From Candidatus Woesearchaeota archaeon (lineage in GTDB: Archaea > Nanobdellota > Nanobdellia > Woesearchaeales > ARS49), in NCBI GenBank assembly GCA_019323015.1, contig JAHWHY010000008.1:1-64000 (forward strand): a stretch of 64,000 nucleotides of DNA, in the 5' to 3' direction. The notes below the pieces were generated by a model. The model worked only from the letters and a program-made list of their open reading frames with translations, did no database searches and was not told the DNA's origin. Both the position numbers and the translations under genes were made by a program. Within the stretch, counting starts at the first letter, position 1; each line of letters starts with the position of its first letter. Of the stretch, positions 27,301 to 35,513 are shown one piece after another.

Positions 27301-27488
27301 TTTCATTATACCTAAAGGTTGATGATACACTAGCTAAAATGCTGGAATCCTGGTCAAAGCAGATAAAGGAAAAGTGTGGTGCTGTAAGCATCAAGATTAG
27401 CACAGAGCCTCCTGCTAAAAAGATGGAATTTGAGTCGCAGGATAATATCAAGGGAAAGACTCTTGAGATATTCTTTGATAAGGTGTAA
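24357..27488 (+). CDS. ileS: Isoleucyl-tRNA synthetase
   Basis: This is a full-length class I synthetase of 1043 residues that charges tRNA-Ile. The HIGH signature reads HIAH at 48-51 within GPPYTSGRLHIAH, and KMSKS is at 591-595. Between them lies the CP1 editing domain (WTTTPWTIPYNLAV). The C-terminal anticodon-binding region and tail are of the archaeal/eukaryotic type. A TATA-like TTTTTAAA near 24323-24330 lies about 30 nt upstream, so the mRNA is leaderless or nearly so. Confidence 0.97.
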   Translation: MQYNKDIEPEVLKFWEANDIYEKVKARNKGKEKFYFLQGPPYTSGRLHIAHAWNNSAKDVVMRYKRMRGFDVWDRAGYDMHGLPTENAVMKKLGLKTKEEIAAYGVDKFVKECIKFSSDNALLMDKDLWRVGVWMDYDKAYWPIKKYYIEGEWWLIKKAHEEKRLYKGKKVMTWCASCETALAKHELEYETDQDNSIFLKFQVEDKPNEYLIIWTTTPWTIPYNLAVMVNPELDYVKAEVDGETWIVSKALVNVLIKGLTDKDYKIIEEFKGTKLEGLHYKHPMIDEIKSLQEVKKSHKNTHSVIMSTEYVDVTAGSGLVHCAPGCGPEDYEVGMEYDLPAYNNLNERGIFEDMGPYDGKQAKVDDKFFIEKLKDMGVLIEVTPVEHEYAHCWRCHKPVVFRATTQWFMKVEDLREKLIDENKDVFWVPGDFSKRYDNWMDNLKDNSITRQRFWGCPVPIWECEKCGNVTVIGSEEELRSKSVDNKVPEDLHRPWIDDIKIKCKCGEEVSRIPDVVDVWIDSGTASWNCLEYPANKEHFEKWWPADFILEASEQVRLWYSMLNICSTIAFGKKSYDAVYSHGMILDWQGTKMSKSLGNIVSPYEVIDKYSADILRYYMNETTAGENINFNWESVKIKQRNLTVLWNIHKLVINLAKELGVDPETLEPKEDLLGIEEKFMLSRLNSTIKQVTDLFEVYQIDKTITLIEKLFLDLSRMYIQLTRDKASVGTPEEKEVVLYTVYQVLFETIKMFNVIAPFINEKMYLNFKEVFDLQEESVNLLSWPEAEEEFVDEEVEKNMNDAFLVVQSILNAREKAGLGVRWPVKAVEIVTKDEGIKLASDTMDAIIMRQTNVKEINTHEEFPVIKKTAKLNIAPLKESFNDLAPKIIAKFGTESTKKIADNLEKKGKVELTVEAQKVTLLPEHVILDRQVPDNFIEVEVKGGFIYLDKTRTDELDAEGYARESMRRVQAARKKAGLQKVDTISLYLKVDDTLAKMLESWSKQIKEKCGAVSIKISTEPPAKKMEFESQDNIKGKTLEIFFDKV

Positions 27489-27508
27489 AACCGAATGTTT
27501 TTTATGCT

Positions 27509-27531
27509 CAAAGTTCCAGAAAGGAACTTTG
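27509..27531 (+). terminator. Perfect hairpin after ileS
   Basis: CAAAGTTCC-AGAAA-GGAACTTTG is a perfect 9-bp stem with a 5-nt loop, 20 nt after the ileS stop. It may act as an RNA 3' end or processing signal; no long T-run follows. Confidence 0.4.
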
Positions 27532-27564
27532 TTGTATAATATATATTTTCCATAATAACAATCC

Positions 27565-27590
27565 TTAAAAACAAACTGCCTTGTTTTTAA
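27565..27590 (+). promoter_or_regulatory. 10-bp perfect inverted repeat covering a TATA box
   Basis: TTAAAAACAA (27565-27574) and TTGTTTTTAA (27581-27590) are exact complements around ACTGCC. The right arm contains the TATA-like TTTTTAAAT that lies about 22-25 nt before GTG 27609. It could be an operator. Confidence 0.45.
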
Positions 27591-27608
27591 ATAATGAGGT
27601 GTTCGTGA

Positions 27609-27791
27609 GTGAATATATCAAATGTATTAGTGTTATTGAGTGTTGCTGTGGATCATGTCAAGATTATTGCATCAAATAAAAAACAGTTAGAAGATAGAAT
27701 CAAGAAACAACAGCAGGGCATTGGATTCTTGATGGCGATTCTATTATTAGTTGGATTGATTGCCTTGGCAAGCATGCTTTGGATGTTTTAA
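27609..27791 (+). CDS. Small single-pass membrane protein (60 aa)
   Basis: The gene starts with GTG about 20 nt after a TATA-like box. The N-terminal half is amphipathic with a basic helix (KKQLEDRIKKQQQG) and the C-terminal 22 residues are a transmembrane helix. No family is recognised. It converges on the next gene with a 4-nt overlap. Confidence 0.45.
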   Translation: MNISNVLVLLSVAVDHVKIIASNKKQLEDRIKKQQQGIGFLMAILLLVGLIALASMLWMF

Positions 27792-28003
27792 AGAAGTTCT
27801 TTTGTTGTATAATCTGTTATTATCAGGATTACTATCCCTACAAACACAGATATCCATAAGCTGAGTGAAAGATTATTTGGAAAAAGATATATGTCCATCA
27901 GCCCCCATATTCCTCTCCAGAAGGAAATCACTGCAAAGCCTATTACAATTGCAAAAAGAAGCTTATGGGACTTTTTCTTTATCTTTCCTACTCTTTTCAG
28001 CAT
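27788..28003 (-). CDS. Small conserved-looking two-helix membrane protein (71 aa)
   Basis: After a basic N-terminus there are two transmembrane helices (about 15-35 and 48-65), joined by the motif FWRGIWGLMDIYLFPNN. This RGxWGLxDxYLFP pattern recurs, to my memory, in small membrane proteins of many archaea and bacteria of unknown function. A TATA-like CATATTTAAACC lies about 28 nt upstream on the minus strand. Confidence 0.65.
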   Translation of the reverse strand: MLKRVGKIKKKSHKLLFAIVIGFAVISFWRGIWGLMDIYLFPNNLSLSLWISVFVGIVILIITDYTTKELL

Positions 28004-28093
28004 ATTCTTGCTTCAGCCAGACACATATTTAAACCTTTTGACTCCACTAAAAAATGAAAAAATATATAAACTAGTTCTTAAAACTTTTAAGCT

Positions 28094-28960
28094 ATGAAAA
28101 AACAAGTACTGATCTATACTATAATAACAATATTGCTGGCTGTTTTTGCATCAGCAGCTTGCTATGATTCTGATGACGGCCCTCAGAATCTTGACACGCC
28201 TGCAAGATATTTGGGCATGGATGGTTTTGTGACAGTTGGAAACACTACGTATTATGATTCTTGTGTCAACAGACAGGGCGGTAATGAAGTTAATGACAGC
28301 AACTGGATCAGGGAATATTATTGCGATGATAACGGTGATGTTGCGTATGAGGATTATTTCTGTCCGTCTTATTATTATGTGGAGTGCCTGACGTTTCACA
28401 AGGCAGCTGCTTGTGATGATTATTCAGGCCCTTCTGATTACAATGAAACTAATGCCAGCTCTTCAGCAAATACCACTAATGCAACAAACACAACAGCAAA
28501 TAATCAAACAAACACCACAACAACACCAGTTAATTGCGGAGATAACAAAGTAGAATTTGGCGAGGAATGCGATCCCCCTGGGAAAAATTGCTACACAAAA
28601 GCTGCAACAAAAGGCGTGTGTGATTTTAATTGCGCCTGTGATCCTGCCCTGACCCCTGAATTGTTTAAGAGCTTGAACAGGACACTGAATCAAGAAAAAG
28701 ATACTGAAGTCACTTCTTCAGTTAATTTTGAAATAGAAAACATCACTCAAGAGACTGTTGTTGAAGAAGTAAAGGAAGTTAAAAACACAACACCTGCAAT
28801 AACAGGAGGCATAACTATTGATCCTATTAATGATTTGATTAAAGAGGCAAAACAGCCTGGCGAGGATTTCAGCGATAGTTTTGGAATCAAGATAACTTCT
28901 GCCATAACAAAGGCTGTAATGGGTGTATGGAACATTCTTATGAATTTAATTGGAGGTTGA
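28094..28960 (+). CDS. Secreted Cys-rich protein with Asn/Thr linker
   Basis: A signal peptide (about 1-21, ending SAA) is followed by a domain with many Tyr, Asp and Cys residues. Then comes an Asn/Thr-rich linker with many N-x-T glycosylation sites (about 115-140), a short Cys module (NCGDNKVEFGEECDPP), and a C-terminal hydrophobic segment. The CGD-x-x-x-x-GEECD module is shared with the next gene and resembles the Cys-rich DUF4215-type repeat of secreted proteins. The protein is probably a glycosylated surface protein. Confidence 0.65.
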   Translation: MKKQVLIYTIITILLAVFASAACYDSDDGPQNLDTPARYLGMDGFVTVGNTTYYDSCVNRQGGNEVNDSNWIREYYCDDNGDVAYEDYFCPSYYYVECLTFHKAAACDDYSGPSDYNETNASSSANTTNATNTTANNQTNTTTTPVNCGDNKVEFGEECDPPGKNCYTKAATKGVCDFNCACDPALTPELFKSLNRTLNQEKDTEVTSSVNFEIENITQETVVEEVKEVKNTTPAITGGITIDPINDLIKEAKQPGEDFSDSFGIKITSAITKAVMGVWNILMNLIGG

Positions 28961-28962
28961 AA

Positions 28963-29898
28963 ATGAAGAAATTGTTGCTTTTATTGCTGTTTTTGGTTGT
29001 TCTTAGTGCAGCTGCCAGTGCGCAGGTTCTTGTCTCTGTTGAAGAGAAGACTGTGTGCGGTGATGGAATCAGGGAAGGTCATGAGATGTGTGAGCCTGAC
29101 ACTGATCAGGATTTATGTGAGGCTGCTGGAAAAGTTATTGGTATTGCAATGGTTTGTGATGAGCGTGACTGCACCTGTCTTCCTAAGAGGATGGATTGCG
29201 GCAATGAAATAAGGGAGGGTGCTGAGTTTTGTGATCCTGGCGAAAAAGAAGACAAGGAAGAAAATGATTTTTGCCCTGCTTTAGGAAACTTATTCAATGA
29301 AACTTTTACTTGTGATCCAGATACCTGCTTGTGTAAGCCTGAGACCATCTTTGGTGCAGAGCCTCCTGCTATTTGCGGTGATGGCAACATAACTAGGGAT
29401 GAAGAATGTGAAAAAGACGAAGACTGCAGGGCGGATTATGAATGCAAGAACTGTTCATGCGTTAGAAAAGAGTGGATTAATGAATCTGTTATTACAGAAG
29501 TAAAGAAAAATCTCACAAAAAAGCAAGAGCCAGAAAAAAAGCCTAAAGAAGAAGTGAAAAAGACAGACTACCATGATTTTGTTGGCGTGATTCTTCCTGA
29601 TTATTTGCAGAAGGATTTCCAGAAAGCAAGGGTTAATGTCTATATTGAGTTAGAGAATGGCTCTACACAGGTTGTTGGCGTGACTACACTGCATAATGTT
29701 GTCCAGGAGATTGAGGACGAAAAATTAAGCAGTGTTAATTATGATGTTTTTGTTAAAAAAAAGAAAGCAAATGCTATACTCAATGCAGATGACCAGGGTG
29801 CTGCTTTAAAGAAAGCATTTGATGATGGCAGCGTTACTTACAAGCCCAAAGGCCTGTTCTCAAGGTTCTGGGCTTGGTTAGTGGGTCTGTTCTCATGA
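28963..29898 (+). CDS. Surface protein with three CGDGxxxxGExC repeats
   Basis: ATG 28963 has TGGAGG 6 nt upstream. A signal peptide (1-22) is followed by three Cys modules: CGDGIREGHEMCEP, CGNEIREGAEFCDPG and CGDGNITRDEECEK. A Lys/Glu-rich linker and a beta domain (YHDFVGVILPDYL, VNVYIELENG) follow, and the last residues FSRFWAWLVGLFS are an amphipathic membrane-binding end. It pairs with the similar upstream protein. The stop overlaps the next start (ATGA). Confidence 0.65.
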   Translation: MKKLLLLLLFLVVLSAAASAQVLVSVEEKTVCGDGIREGHEMCEPDTDQDLCEAAGKVIGIAMVCDERDCTCLPKRMDCGNEIREGAEFCDPGEKEDKEENDFCPALGNLFNETFTCDPDTCLCKPETIFGAEPPAICGDGNITRDEECEKDEDCRADYECKNCSCVRKEWINESVITEVKKNLTKKQEPEKKPKEEVKKTDYHDFVGVILPDYLQKDFQKARVNVYIELENGSTQVVGVTTLHNVVQEIEDEKLSSVNYDVFVKKKKANAILNADDQGAALKKAFDDGSVTYKPKGLFSRFWAWLVGLFS

Positions 29899-30347
29899 AA
29901 AAGCAAACAGTTTCAAAAGAGGTGCCTTTGGCAGAGATAACCTTAAGAAAGTATGAAAAGCCGTATAATCTTAAGGAAAGGGATTTGATTAAGAAGCTCT
30001 GCCTCAGTATTGGCCTGCTTCAGCCAGGTGACTCCAGGGATGTTGTTGTTGATGTCTTTCATGTTTTGCTGAAAAACGACAATTTAACCAGTGCAGAGGT
30101 TGAGGAAAAGGTTATTGCTGCTAGAAAGACACAGAAGCTTCCGCCTGTTGGCATTGCGTCATCTAATATCAGGAGGCACTTGAAGAGATTAAAAAATCTT
30201 TTCTTGATTGAGAACAAGGGCAGCTCTTACAGGATTACTGAAAATGCTAAATTGTCTGAGATTTTCACAGAAAAGATAGAACAATATTATCTGAAAACAA
30301 TCTCAGAAAGAGTCAAGGAATATTTTGAGGCTCTGGATAAGGAGTGA
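29895..30347 (+). CDS. Winged-helix-like protein (150 aa)
   Basis: ATG 29895 overlaps the previous stop. The middle of the protein (residues about 55-110) reads as a winged-helix DNA-binding unit: LTSAEVEEKVIAARK, a recognition-type helix SNIRRHLKRLKNLFLIE, and a wing GSSYRITENA. A conserved-looking RDVVVDVFHVLLK segment precedes it. Regulatory target unknown. Confidence 0.6.
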   Translation: MKKQTVSKEVPLAEITLRKYEKPYNLKERDLIKKLCLSIGLLQPGDSRDVVVDVFHVLLKNDNLTSAEVEEKVIAARKTQKLPPVGIASSNIRRHLKRLKNLFLIENKGSSYRITENAKLSEIFTEKIEQYYLKTISERVKEYFEALDKE

Positions 30348-30355
30348 ATGAAGAT

Positions 30356-31771
30356 ATGGTATATGCAAAACAGATAGAATCTCATGGCATTGTAGGCAAT
30401 GTTGAAGTGCCAAGCGAGGCTTATCTTGCTAAAAATGGAGAGTTATTTTATACAAAAAGTGGAGTACATATACCAAAAAATAATTTGACTATAGAAGATA
30501 TGCTTAGCAGACATAGAATTGCAACAAGAATGCATTCTGCAGAGGGTGAAACAGTTAGGCATCTTGCAACGAGAGCAGTTGAAGGATTAAACATCATGCC
30601 AGAGGTTCTTATTGTTGCTCATAACGAATGGCCAGCTCCACTCCCTGCTATTGCAGGCATTGCACAATACCTTTGTGGATATGGTGATGCCCCATTTTGT
30701 GACATGATTACTAATGATAATTTACCAGGCACTGTAATTGCAGAAGCTCTTGTTAATTCTGGCAAATACAAGCGTGTTGTTTATGCAAGTTCTACAGAAG
30801 TCTCTAAGATGAGGACTGAAGAATTATTTAATGTTGATAAATTTGAAAATGCAGCAAAATTGTTTCAAAAGGGGCAAAAACCAATTGACGTTAAAAACAT
30901 AGACCCGAAATCAATTGATTATGTCCTTGTTGATCACAAAGATTTTTTTGAGTCTAGGTCTGATTGGGTCAAGGAAGATCTTAAATTAATAGGTGTCCAG
31001 ACCTTGGATGTTATTGCCTGCTGTCCTGGTTATATACTGGCTGTTGAGATTGCTGACGCCTTGATTAAAACAAGAACATTTGAGACTATTACCTGTGTTG
31101 GTGCTGAAACCATGGAAAAGATGGCAGACCCGCGTCATTTAGATCACAGCTTGTATGGGTCTGGTGCTGGTGCCACGACTTATCAAGCAAGCAGTGAGCC
31201 AGGGATTATTTGTTTTCACATAAAGGGTTTTGGAAATTTATGGGGGTACCTGAAGTGGGGTCCTGGAGTTCCGCTTGCAGATAATACTCCTACTGGCCCG
31301 TATATGATTATGGAAGGTCCGCATTTATATCGTTTTGTTTTGAGAACATTGCCTAAACTTTTGAACGAGCTTATTGAAAAATCAAATAATACTCCTGATT
31401 CAAATCTTAATCCAATTGACCTGGAATCAAGCATTCTTTTGCTTCATCAGATGAATGGCAAGTTAATAGAGCATATTATTTGTGACATTCTTGGAATAGA
31501 TATCACTGTAAAGCAGCTTAGTGAGATGTTTATTCCAGAACGTGTACAGGAAGTTATTGATCAGCAGGTTCCTCTTTCTGTTCACAAGTACGGCAACTCT
31601 TCCTCTGCATCTATCCCCGTTCTGGAGGATCATGCAAGAAGAGGTCTTATTCGCAGTAGGTTCTCTGAGAAATCATTTGAAGATAAGCTTAAGATTGGTT
31701 CTGGTACTATTGTTTTTAAAGAGGCTGCTGGCGCAGGTTTTATTATAGGAGGTTACAAAGAACGATTGTAA
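30356..31771 (+). CDS. FabH-like 3-oxoacyl-synthase (thiolase fold)
   Basis: ATG 30356 is preferred because GGAG at 30341-30344 is correctly spaced; a GTG at 30344 is possible. The catalytic triad of ketoacyl synthase III is present: C223 in ACCPGY, H364 in LLHQMNG and N414 in KYGNSSSASIP. The last segment GSGTIVFKEAAGAGF corresponds to the usual glycine-rich end. These enzymes condense acyl groups; in archaea the related HMG-CoA synthase makes mevalonate for lipids. This protein looks closer to FabH than to HMG-CoA synthase, and its substrate is unknown. Confidence 0.8.
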   Translation: MVYAKQIESHGIVGNVEVPSEAYLAKNGELFYTKSGVHIPKNNLTIEDMLSRHRIATRMHSAEGETVRHLATRAVEGLNIMPEVLIVAHNEWPAPLPAIAGIAQYLCGYGDAPFCDMITNDNLPGTVIAEALVNSGKYKRVVYASSTEVSKMRTEELFNVDKFENAAKLFQKGQKPIDVKNIDPKSIDYVLVDHKDFFESRSDWVKEDLKLIGVQTLDVIACCPGYILAVEIADALIKTRTFETITCVGAETMEKMADPRHLDHSLYGSGAGATTYQASSEPGIICFHIKGFGNLWGYLKWGPGVPLADNTPTGPYMIMEGPHLYRFVLRTLPKLLNELIEKSNNTPDSNLNPIDLESSILLLHQMNGKLIEHIICDILGIDITVKQLSEMFIPERVQEVIDQQVPLSVHKYGNSSSASIPVLEDHARRGLIRSRFSEKSFEDKLKIGSGTIVFKEAAGAGFIIGGYKERL

Positions 31772-31775
31772 AAAG

Positions 31776-32927
31776 ATGGTGATTTATTATCCGCGGGAGG
31801 ATTCATACCTCCTTGAAAAGCATGTGAAGCGTCTTGCTATAGGCAGTGTTCTTGATATGGGTACTGGCACAGGTATTCAGGCTCTTGCTGCTGCTAATAG
31901 CAAGAGGGTCAGGAAGGTTCTTGCTGTTGATATTGATAAAGGTTCAATAGAATACTGTAAGAAGAATTCAAGGCACAAGAAAATCAAGTATAAGTTAAGT
32001 GATTTGTTCAGCAAGATTCCTAAGCAGAGGTTTGATACGATTATCTTTAATCCGCCTTATCTTCCGCAGGAGCAGTCAAGAAGGAATATTTCCATTGAAG
32101 GCGGAAAAAAAGGCTATGAAGTTATCCAGAAGTTTATTGACAAAACAAGTGCTTATCTTAAATCAAACGGCAATATTTTGTTGTTGTTTTCTTCCTTGAC
32201 CAACCGGAAGATGGTTGAGGAGTTTCTTCATAATAAGATGTTGGATTTTAAGATGATTGATTCTATTCATTATTTTTTTGAGGAATTGTATGTTTATAAC
32301 ATAATAAAGTCTCCTTTGTTAAGGGTTTTAGAGAAAAAAGGCGTCAAGGATATTGATTATCTTGCAAAAGGCAAGCGCGGAGTTGTTTATACTGGAAAAT
32401 ACAGGAAAAAGAAGATTGCGATTAAGACAAAGCGAAAGGAAAGCGAGGCTGTTGGCAGGATTAAGAATGAAATTAAGTATCTTAAGATTTTGAACAAGCA
32501 CAGGATTGGCCCTAAGCTGGTCATGCACAATAAGAACTGGCTTGCTTATGAGTTTGTTCCTGGAGAATTCATAAGAGACTGGATTCCCAAGGCTAAAAAA
32601 AAGGATTTAAAGCGTGTTTTTAAGAATGTTTTTAACAAGTGCTTTAAGATGGACCAGTTGGGAATCAATAAAGAAGAGATGCATCACCCTGTAAAGCATG
32701 TCATTATCGGAAAATCAGTAAAACTAATTGATTTTGAGCGCGCCAGAAAGACTAAAGACCCTAAGAATGTCTCTCAGTTCTGCCAGTTTGTCATGTCTTT
32801 AAAGCCTGTTCTTGAAAAGAAAGGTTTTAAGATAAATAAGAATGAAATTATTTCTTCTGCTAAAGAATACAAACAGGATTTTAAAACCCAAAGATTTAAA
32901 AAGGTCTTAAAAACAATAGGACTATAA
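31776..32927 (+). CDS. Mtq2/HemK-like methyltransferase fused to a RIO-like kinase domain
   Basis: Residues about 1-180 are a small class I methyltransferase with VLDMGTGTGIQAL and NPPY at 92-95, the signature of enzymes that methylate Gln in the release-factor GGQ loop (archaeal PrmC/Mtq2). Residues about 190-383 are a small kinase-like domain: GKRGVVYTGKYRKKKIAIK (nucleotide loop and Lys), AYEFVPGE (hinge), and KLIDFERARK (metal-binding DFE). This matches the archaeal COG2112 kinase type. The two are usually separate genes; the fusion suggests a link in translation control. Confidence 0.75.
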   Translation: MVIYYPREDSYLLEKHVKRLAIGSVLDMGTGTGIQALAAANSKRVRKVLAVDIDKGSIEYCKKNSRHKKIKYKLSDLFSKIPKQRFDTIIFNPPYLPQEQSRRNISIEGGKKGYEVIQKFIDKTSAYLKSNGNILLLFSSLTNRKMVEEFLHNKMLDFKMIDSIHYFFEELYVYNIIKSPLLRVLEKKGVKDIDYLAKGKRGVVYTGKYRKKKIAIKTKRKESEAVGRIKNEIKYLKILNKHRIGPKLVMHNKNWLAYEFVPGEFIRDWIPKAKKKDLKRVFKNVFNKCFKMDQLGINKEEMHHPVKHVIIGKSVKLIDFERARKTKDPKNVSQFCQFVMSLKPVLEKKGFKINKNEIISSAKEYKQDFKTQRFKKVLKTIGL

Positions 32928-34051
32928 TGGGTGAAGAGCATATTAATAAGTGGTTAGCTAGTATTCCTATCTATGGCCAGTTCTATCTAGCTGAAAAATT
33001 AAGGAAAGCTATTGTTGAAAATCATAGGCTGGAGGTTCGCAGGCTTAAGCTTGCAAAGGGAACTGCTGAGATTGAACAGCAAAGAGATTCTCTTGAACAG
33101 GCGCTTAAGAGAACTCAGCCTAAGCTGGATGCACTTGAACAGCTCAAGATCCGTATCGAAGCGCAGAAAAGGGACATTGAAGCTACTAAAAAAGAGCGCG
33201 GTACTCTTCAGGAAAGACTAAGAGAAGCAAATGATATTGCAAGCAAAAATGCAAATGCAGTTCTTGTAGCTAATGAGAAAAAAGAGCGCTGGAAACAGTG
33301 GGCCCATACCCTAAAAGAAGTAATCAAAGATAGCGATGCCAAGGCAGATGATGCTATTCATATTGTTATGCCTGAGATTATTAATATTCTTGGCCTGCGT
33401 GTTTTGTTTTTTGATAAAGATGAAAAAATTAGTTTTGCCACTCCTGCTGCTGCAGAAAGATTAAGAATATCTATTTCTGATATTACAAATAAGCAGTTTA
33501 CAAAAATTTTTGATTGCCCAAGTATTAATTGGCTCTTGACAATAGGGCCAGAGTATCCATTGCTTGTTGCAGAGACTGGCGAGGAAGTTGGTGCTGCAAT
33601 TGCAGAGGTTCCCTATGATGACAGCAATAAATATAAATATGCTATTGCATTGAGAGAACCTGCCGCAAAGCAGGGGTTAGTGCGCAGATTTGTGCCCAAC
33701 AGAATTCCTGCACCGCAAAATCTGGTTTTTAGTTATAGAAAAGATATTGCCAGTGCTCTGGCAGCATCTTCTGCCAAAGCAAAATTTAGCAGCGACATAT
33801 ATATTGATTTAAGGAAAACAACAAGTATAGATCATAAGTTTGGTGAGTGGCTTGCAAGTATTATTAAAGAACGTAATCAGCCAGATAATAGGGGCACTGT
33901 TTATCTATGCATGCCTTCTGAAAGAGTGTATCGACAGTTGAGATCACTGCAAATCCCGGATAAAAACATAAAACTTCCAAGAAAAACTGGGTCAATGCGT
34001 TCTATTAAATATACTCAGCCTGCTGCAATCGCTCTTGTGCGCGGAACATGA
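32927..34051 (+). CDS. Coiled-coil, PAS-like and STAS-like regulatory protein
   Basis: Residues about 30-120 are a long coiled coil. Residues about 150-250 resemble a PAS sensor (LRVLFFDKDEKISFATPAAAERLRIS). Residues about 280-350 resemble a STAS-like fold (DIYIDLRKTTSIDHKFGEWLASIIKERN, then GTVYLCMPSERVYRQLRSL). It may relay a signal through protein contacts. No kinase or HTH domain is present. The assignments rest on pattern only. Confidence 0.5.
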   Translation: MGEEHINKWLASIPIYGQFYLAEKLRKAIVENHRLEVRRLKLAKGTAEIEQQRDSLEQALKRTQPKLDALEQLKIRIEAQKRDIEATKKERGTLQERLREANDIASKNANAVLVANEKKERWKQWAHTLKEVIKDSDAKADDAIHIVMPEIINILGLRVLFFDKDEKISFATPAAAERLRISISDITNKQFTKIFDCPSINWLLTIGPEYPLLVAETGEEVGAAIAEVPYDDSNKYKYAIALREPAAKQGLVRRFVPNRIPAPQNLVFSYRKDIASALAASSAKAKFSSDIYIDLRKTTSIDHKFGEWLASIIKERNQPDNRGTVYLCMPSERVYRQLRSLQIPDKNIKLPRKTGSMRSIKYTQPAAIALVRGT

Positions 34052-34359
34052 TAACTGCATTCCAGAAAAAAGTTTATTCTCTTTGCAAAAAAGTCCCTAA
34101 AGGCAAAATTACGACCTATAAAGAAATTGGCAGAACCATAGGCAAAAAAGGGCAGGTTTATCGCGCCGTGGGGGCCGCGCTTAATAAAAACCCTTTTGCT
34201 CCTGTTGTGCCTTGTCACAGGGTTGTTAAATCAGATGGTTCTGTCGGCGGTTTTGCCTCAGGAACAAGGAAAAAGATAAATTTATTAAGAAAAGAAGGTA
34301 TTATCATTAAAAACAATAAGATTGTTGACTTCAAAAAGAGGTTTTACAGGTTTAAATGA
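34048..34359 (+). CDS. ogt: Methylated-DNA-protein cysteine methyltransferase
   Basis: The 103-residue protein is the catalytic domain alone of O6-alkylguanine-DNA alkyltransferase. The active-site motif PCHRV has Cys at 56, preceded by the helix-turn-helix part (VPKGKITTYKEIGRTIG, QVYRAVGAALNKNP) and followed by VGGFASG. It moves the alkyl group from damaged guanine onto its own Cys. It overlaps the gene before (ATGA) and the transporter gene after. Confidence 0.92.
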   Translation: MITAFQKKVYSLCKKVPKGKITTYKEIGRTIGKKGQVYRAVGAALNKNPFAPVVPCHRVVKSDGSVGGFASGTRKKINLLRKEGIIIKNNKIVDFKKRFYRFK

Positions 34360-35492
34360 TAAACATAATTTTGCTGGGCATTGTCAGTTTCTTGACAGAT
34401 GTCAGTTCTGAGATGATTATGCCTATTCTTCCTTTGTTTATCAAGCAGTTAGGCGGGGCAGGCATTGCAGTTGGCTTGATAACAGGTGTTGCCGGCAGTG
34501 TTGCTTCTTTATTAAAAGTTTTTTCTGGTTATTTTTCTGATATTTACGGCAAAAGAAAGCAGATGGTTTTTGCAGGTTATTTTGTTTCTGCATTGGCAAA
34601 GTTGTTTTTTCCTTTGTCTACTGCATGGCAGCATATTCTGCTGCTTAGGCCTATAGAAAGAATTGGAAAAGGCATAAGGGTTGCTCCAAGAGACGCTATG
34701 GTTTCGTTTTATACAAAAAAGAAGACGCGGGGAAAGGGTTTTGGCATCCTGCGTGCAATGGATACTGCTGGTGCTGTGCTTGGTTCATTGCTGGCATTGC
34801 TGTTGTTCTGGTATCTTGGTTTTAGTTTTAAGTCAATATTCTTTATTGCTGCATTGGTTGCGTTTTTGGCATTGATTCCTATCTTTTTTGTTAAAGAGCC
34901 TAAGGTCAAGCCTGCAAGATTCAGCTTAAAGGTTGGCTTTTCACAACTGTCTGTTCCTTTGCGGTGGCTGATTGCAGCTGCAACTGTTTTTGCTTTGGGT
35001 AATTTCAGTTATATGTTTTTTATTCTTAAGACGCAGGAGGCTTTTACAGCTAAGTTTGCTTTTGTTATTCCTATTTTATTGTATGTCTTGTTTAATGTTT
35101 TTTATGCCTCTTTTGCGATTCCTGTCGGCATGCTTTCAGACAAGATTGGAAGAAAAAAGATTTTACTTGCAGGTTATTTCTTGTTTGCAGTGACTTGCTT
35201 TGGCTTTACTTACTCTGATTCACTTGCATATTTCATTGTTTTGTTCGCATTATACGGCTTGACTTATGCTCTTGTTGATGCCACGCAGAGAGCTTATGTT
35301 TCTGATTTAGCTCCAAGAAATATAAGGGGAACTGCTCTGGGAACATTCCACACAGCAATTGGCATAATAACTCTTCCTGCTGGCTTGATTGCAGGTTATC
35401 TGTGGGACTTAAGCACAATTTATACTTTTTATTTTGGTGCTGCAACAGCAGTTATTGCAGTTGTTTTGTTGTTCTTTGTCAAGTCTAAATAA
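34356..35492 (+). CDS. Major facilitator superfamily transporter
   Basis: The protein has 378 residues and about 11-12 transmembrane helices. The MFS loop 2-3 motif is recognisable (GYFSDIYGKRKQMVFAGYF), as is its counterpart in the second half (GMLSDKIGRKKILLAGYFL). It probably moves a small molecule by proton coupling. The substrate cannot be read from the sequence; an efflux role is the usual guess. Confidence 0.85.
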   Translation: MINIILLGIVSFLTDVSSEMIMPILPLFIKQLGGAGIAVGLITGVAGSVASLLKVFSGYFSDIYGKRKQMVFAGYFVSALAKLFFPLSTAWQHILLLRPIERIGKGIRVAPRDAMVSFYTKKKTRGKGFGILRAMDTAGAVLGSLLALLLFWYLGFSFKSIFFIAALVAFLALIPIFFVKEPKVKPARFSLKVGFSQLSVPLRWLIAAATVFALGNFSYMFFILKTQEAFTAKFAFVIPILLYVLFNVFYASFAIPVGMLSDKIGRKKILLAGYFLFAVTCFGFTYSDSLAYFIVLFALYGLTYALVDATQRAYVSDLAPRNIRGTALGTFHTAIGIITLPAGLIAGYLWDLSTIYTFYFGAATAVIAVVLLFFVKSK

Positions 35493-35513
35493 AATCCTTC
35501 AATATCCAGAAAT

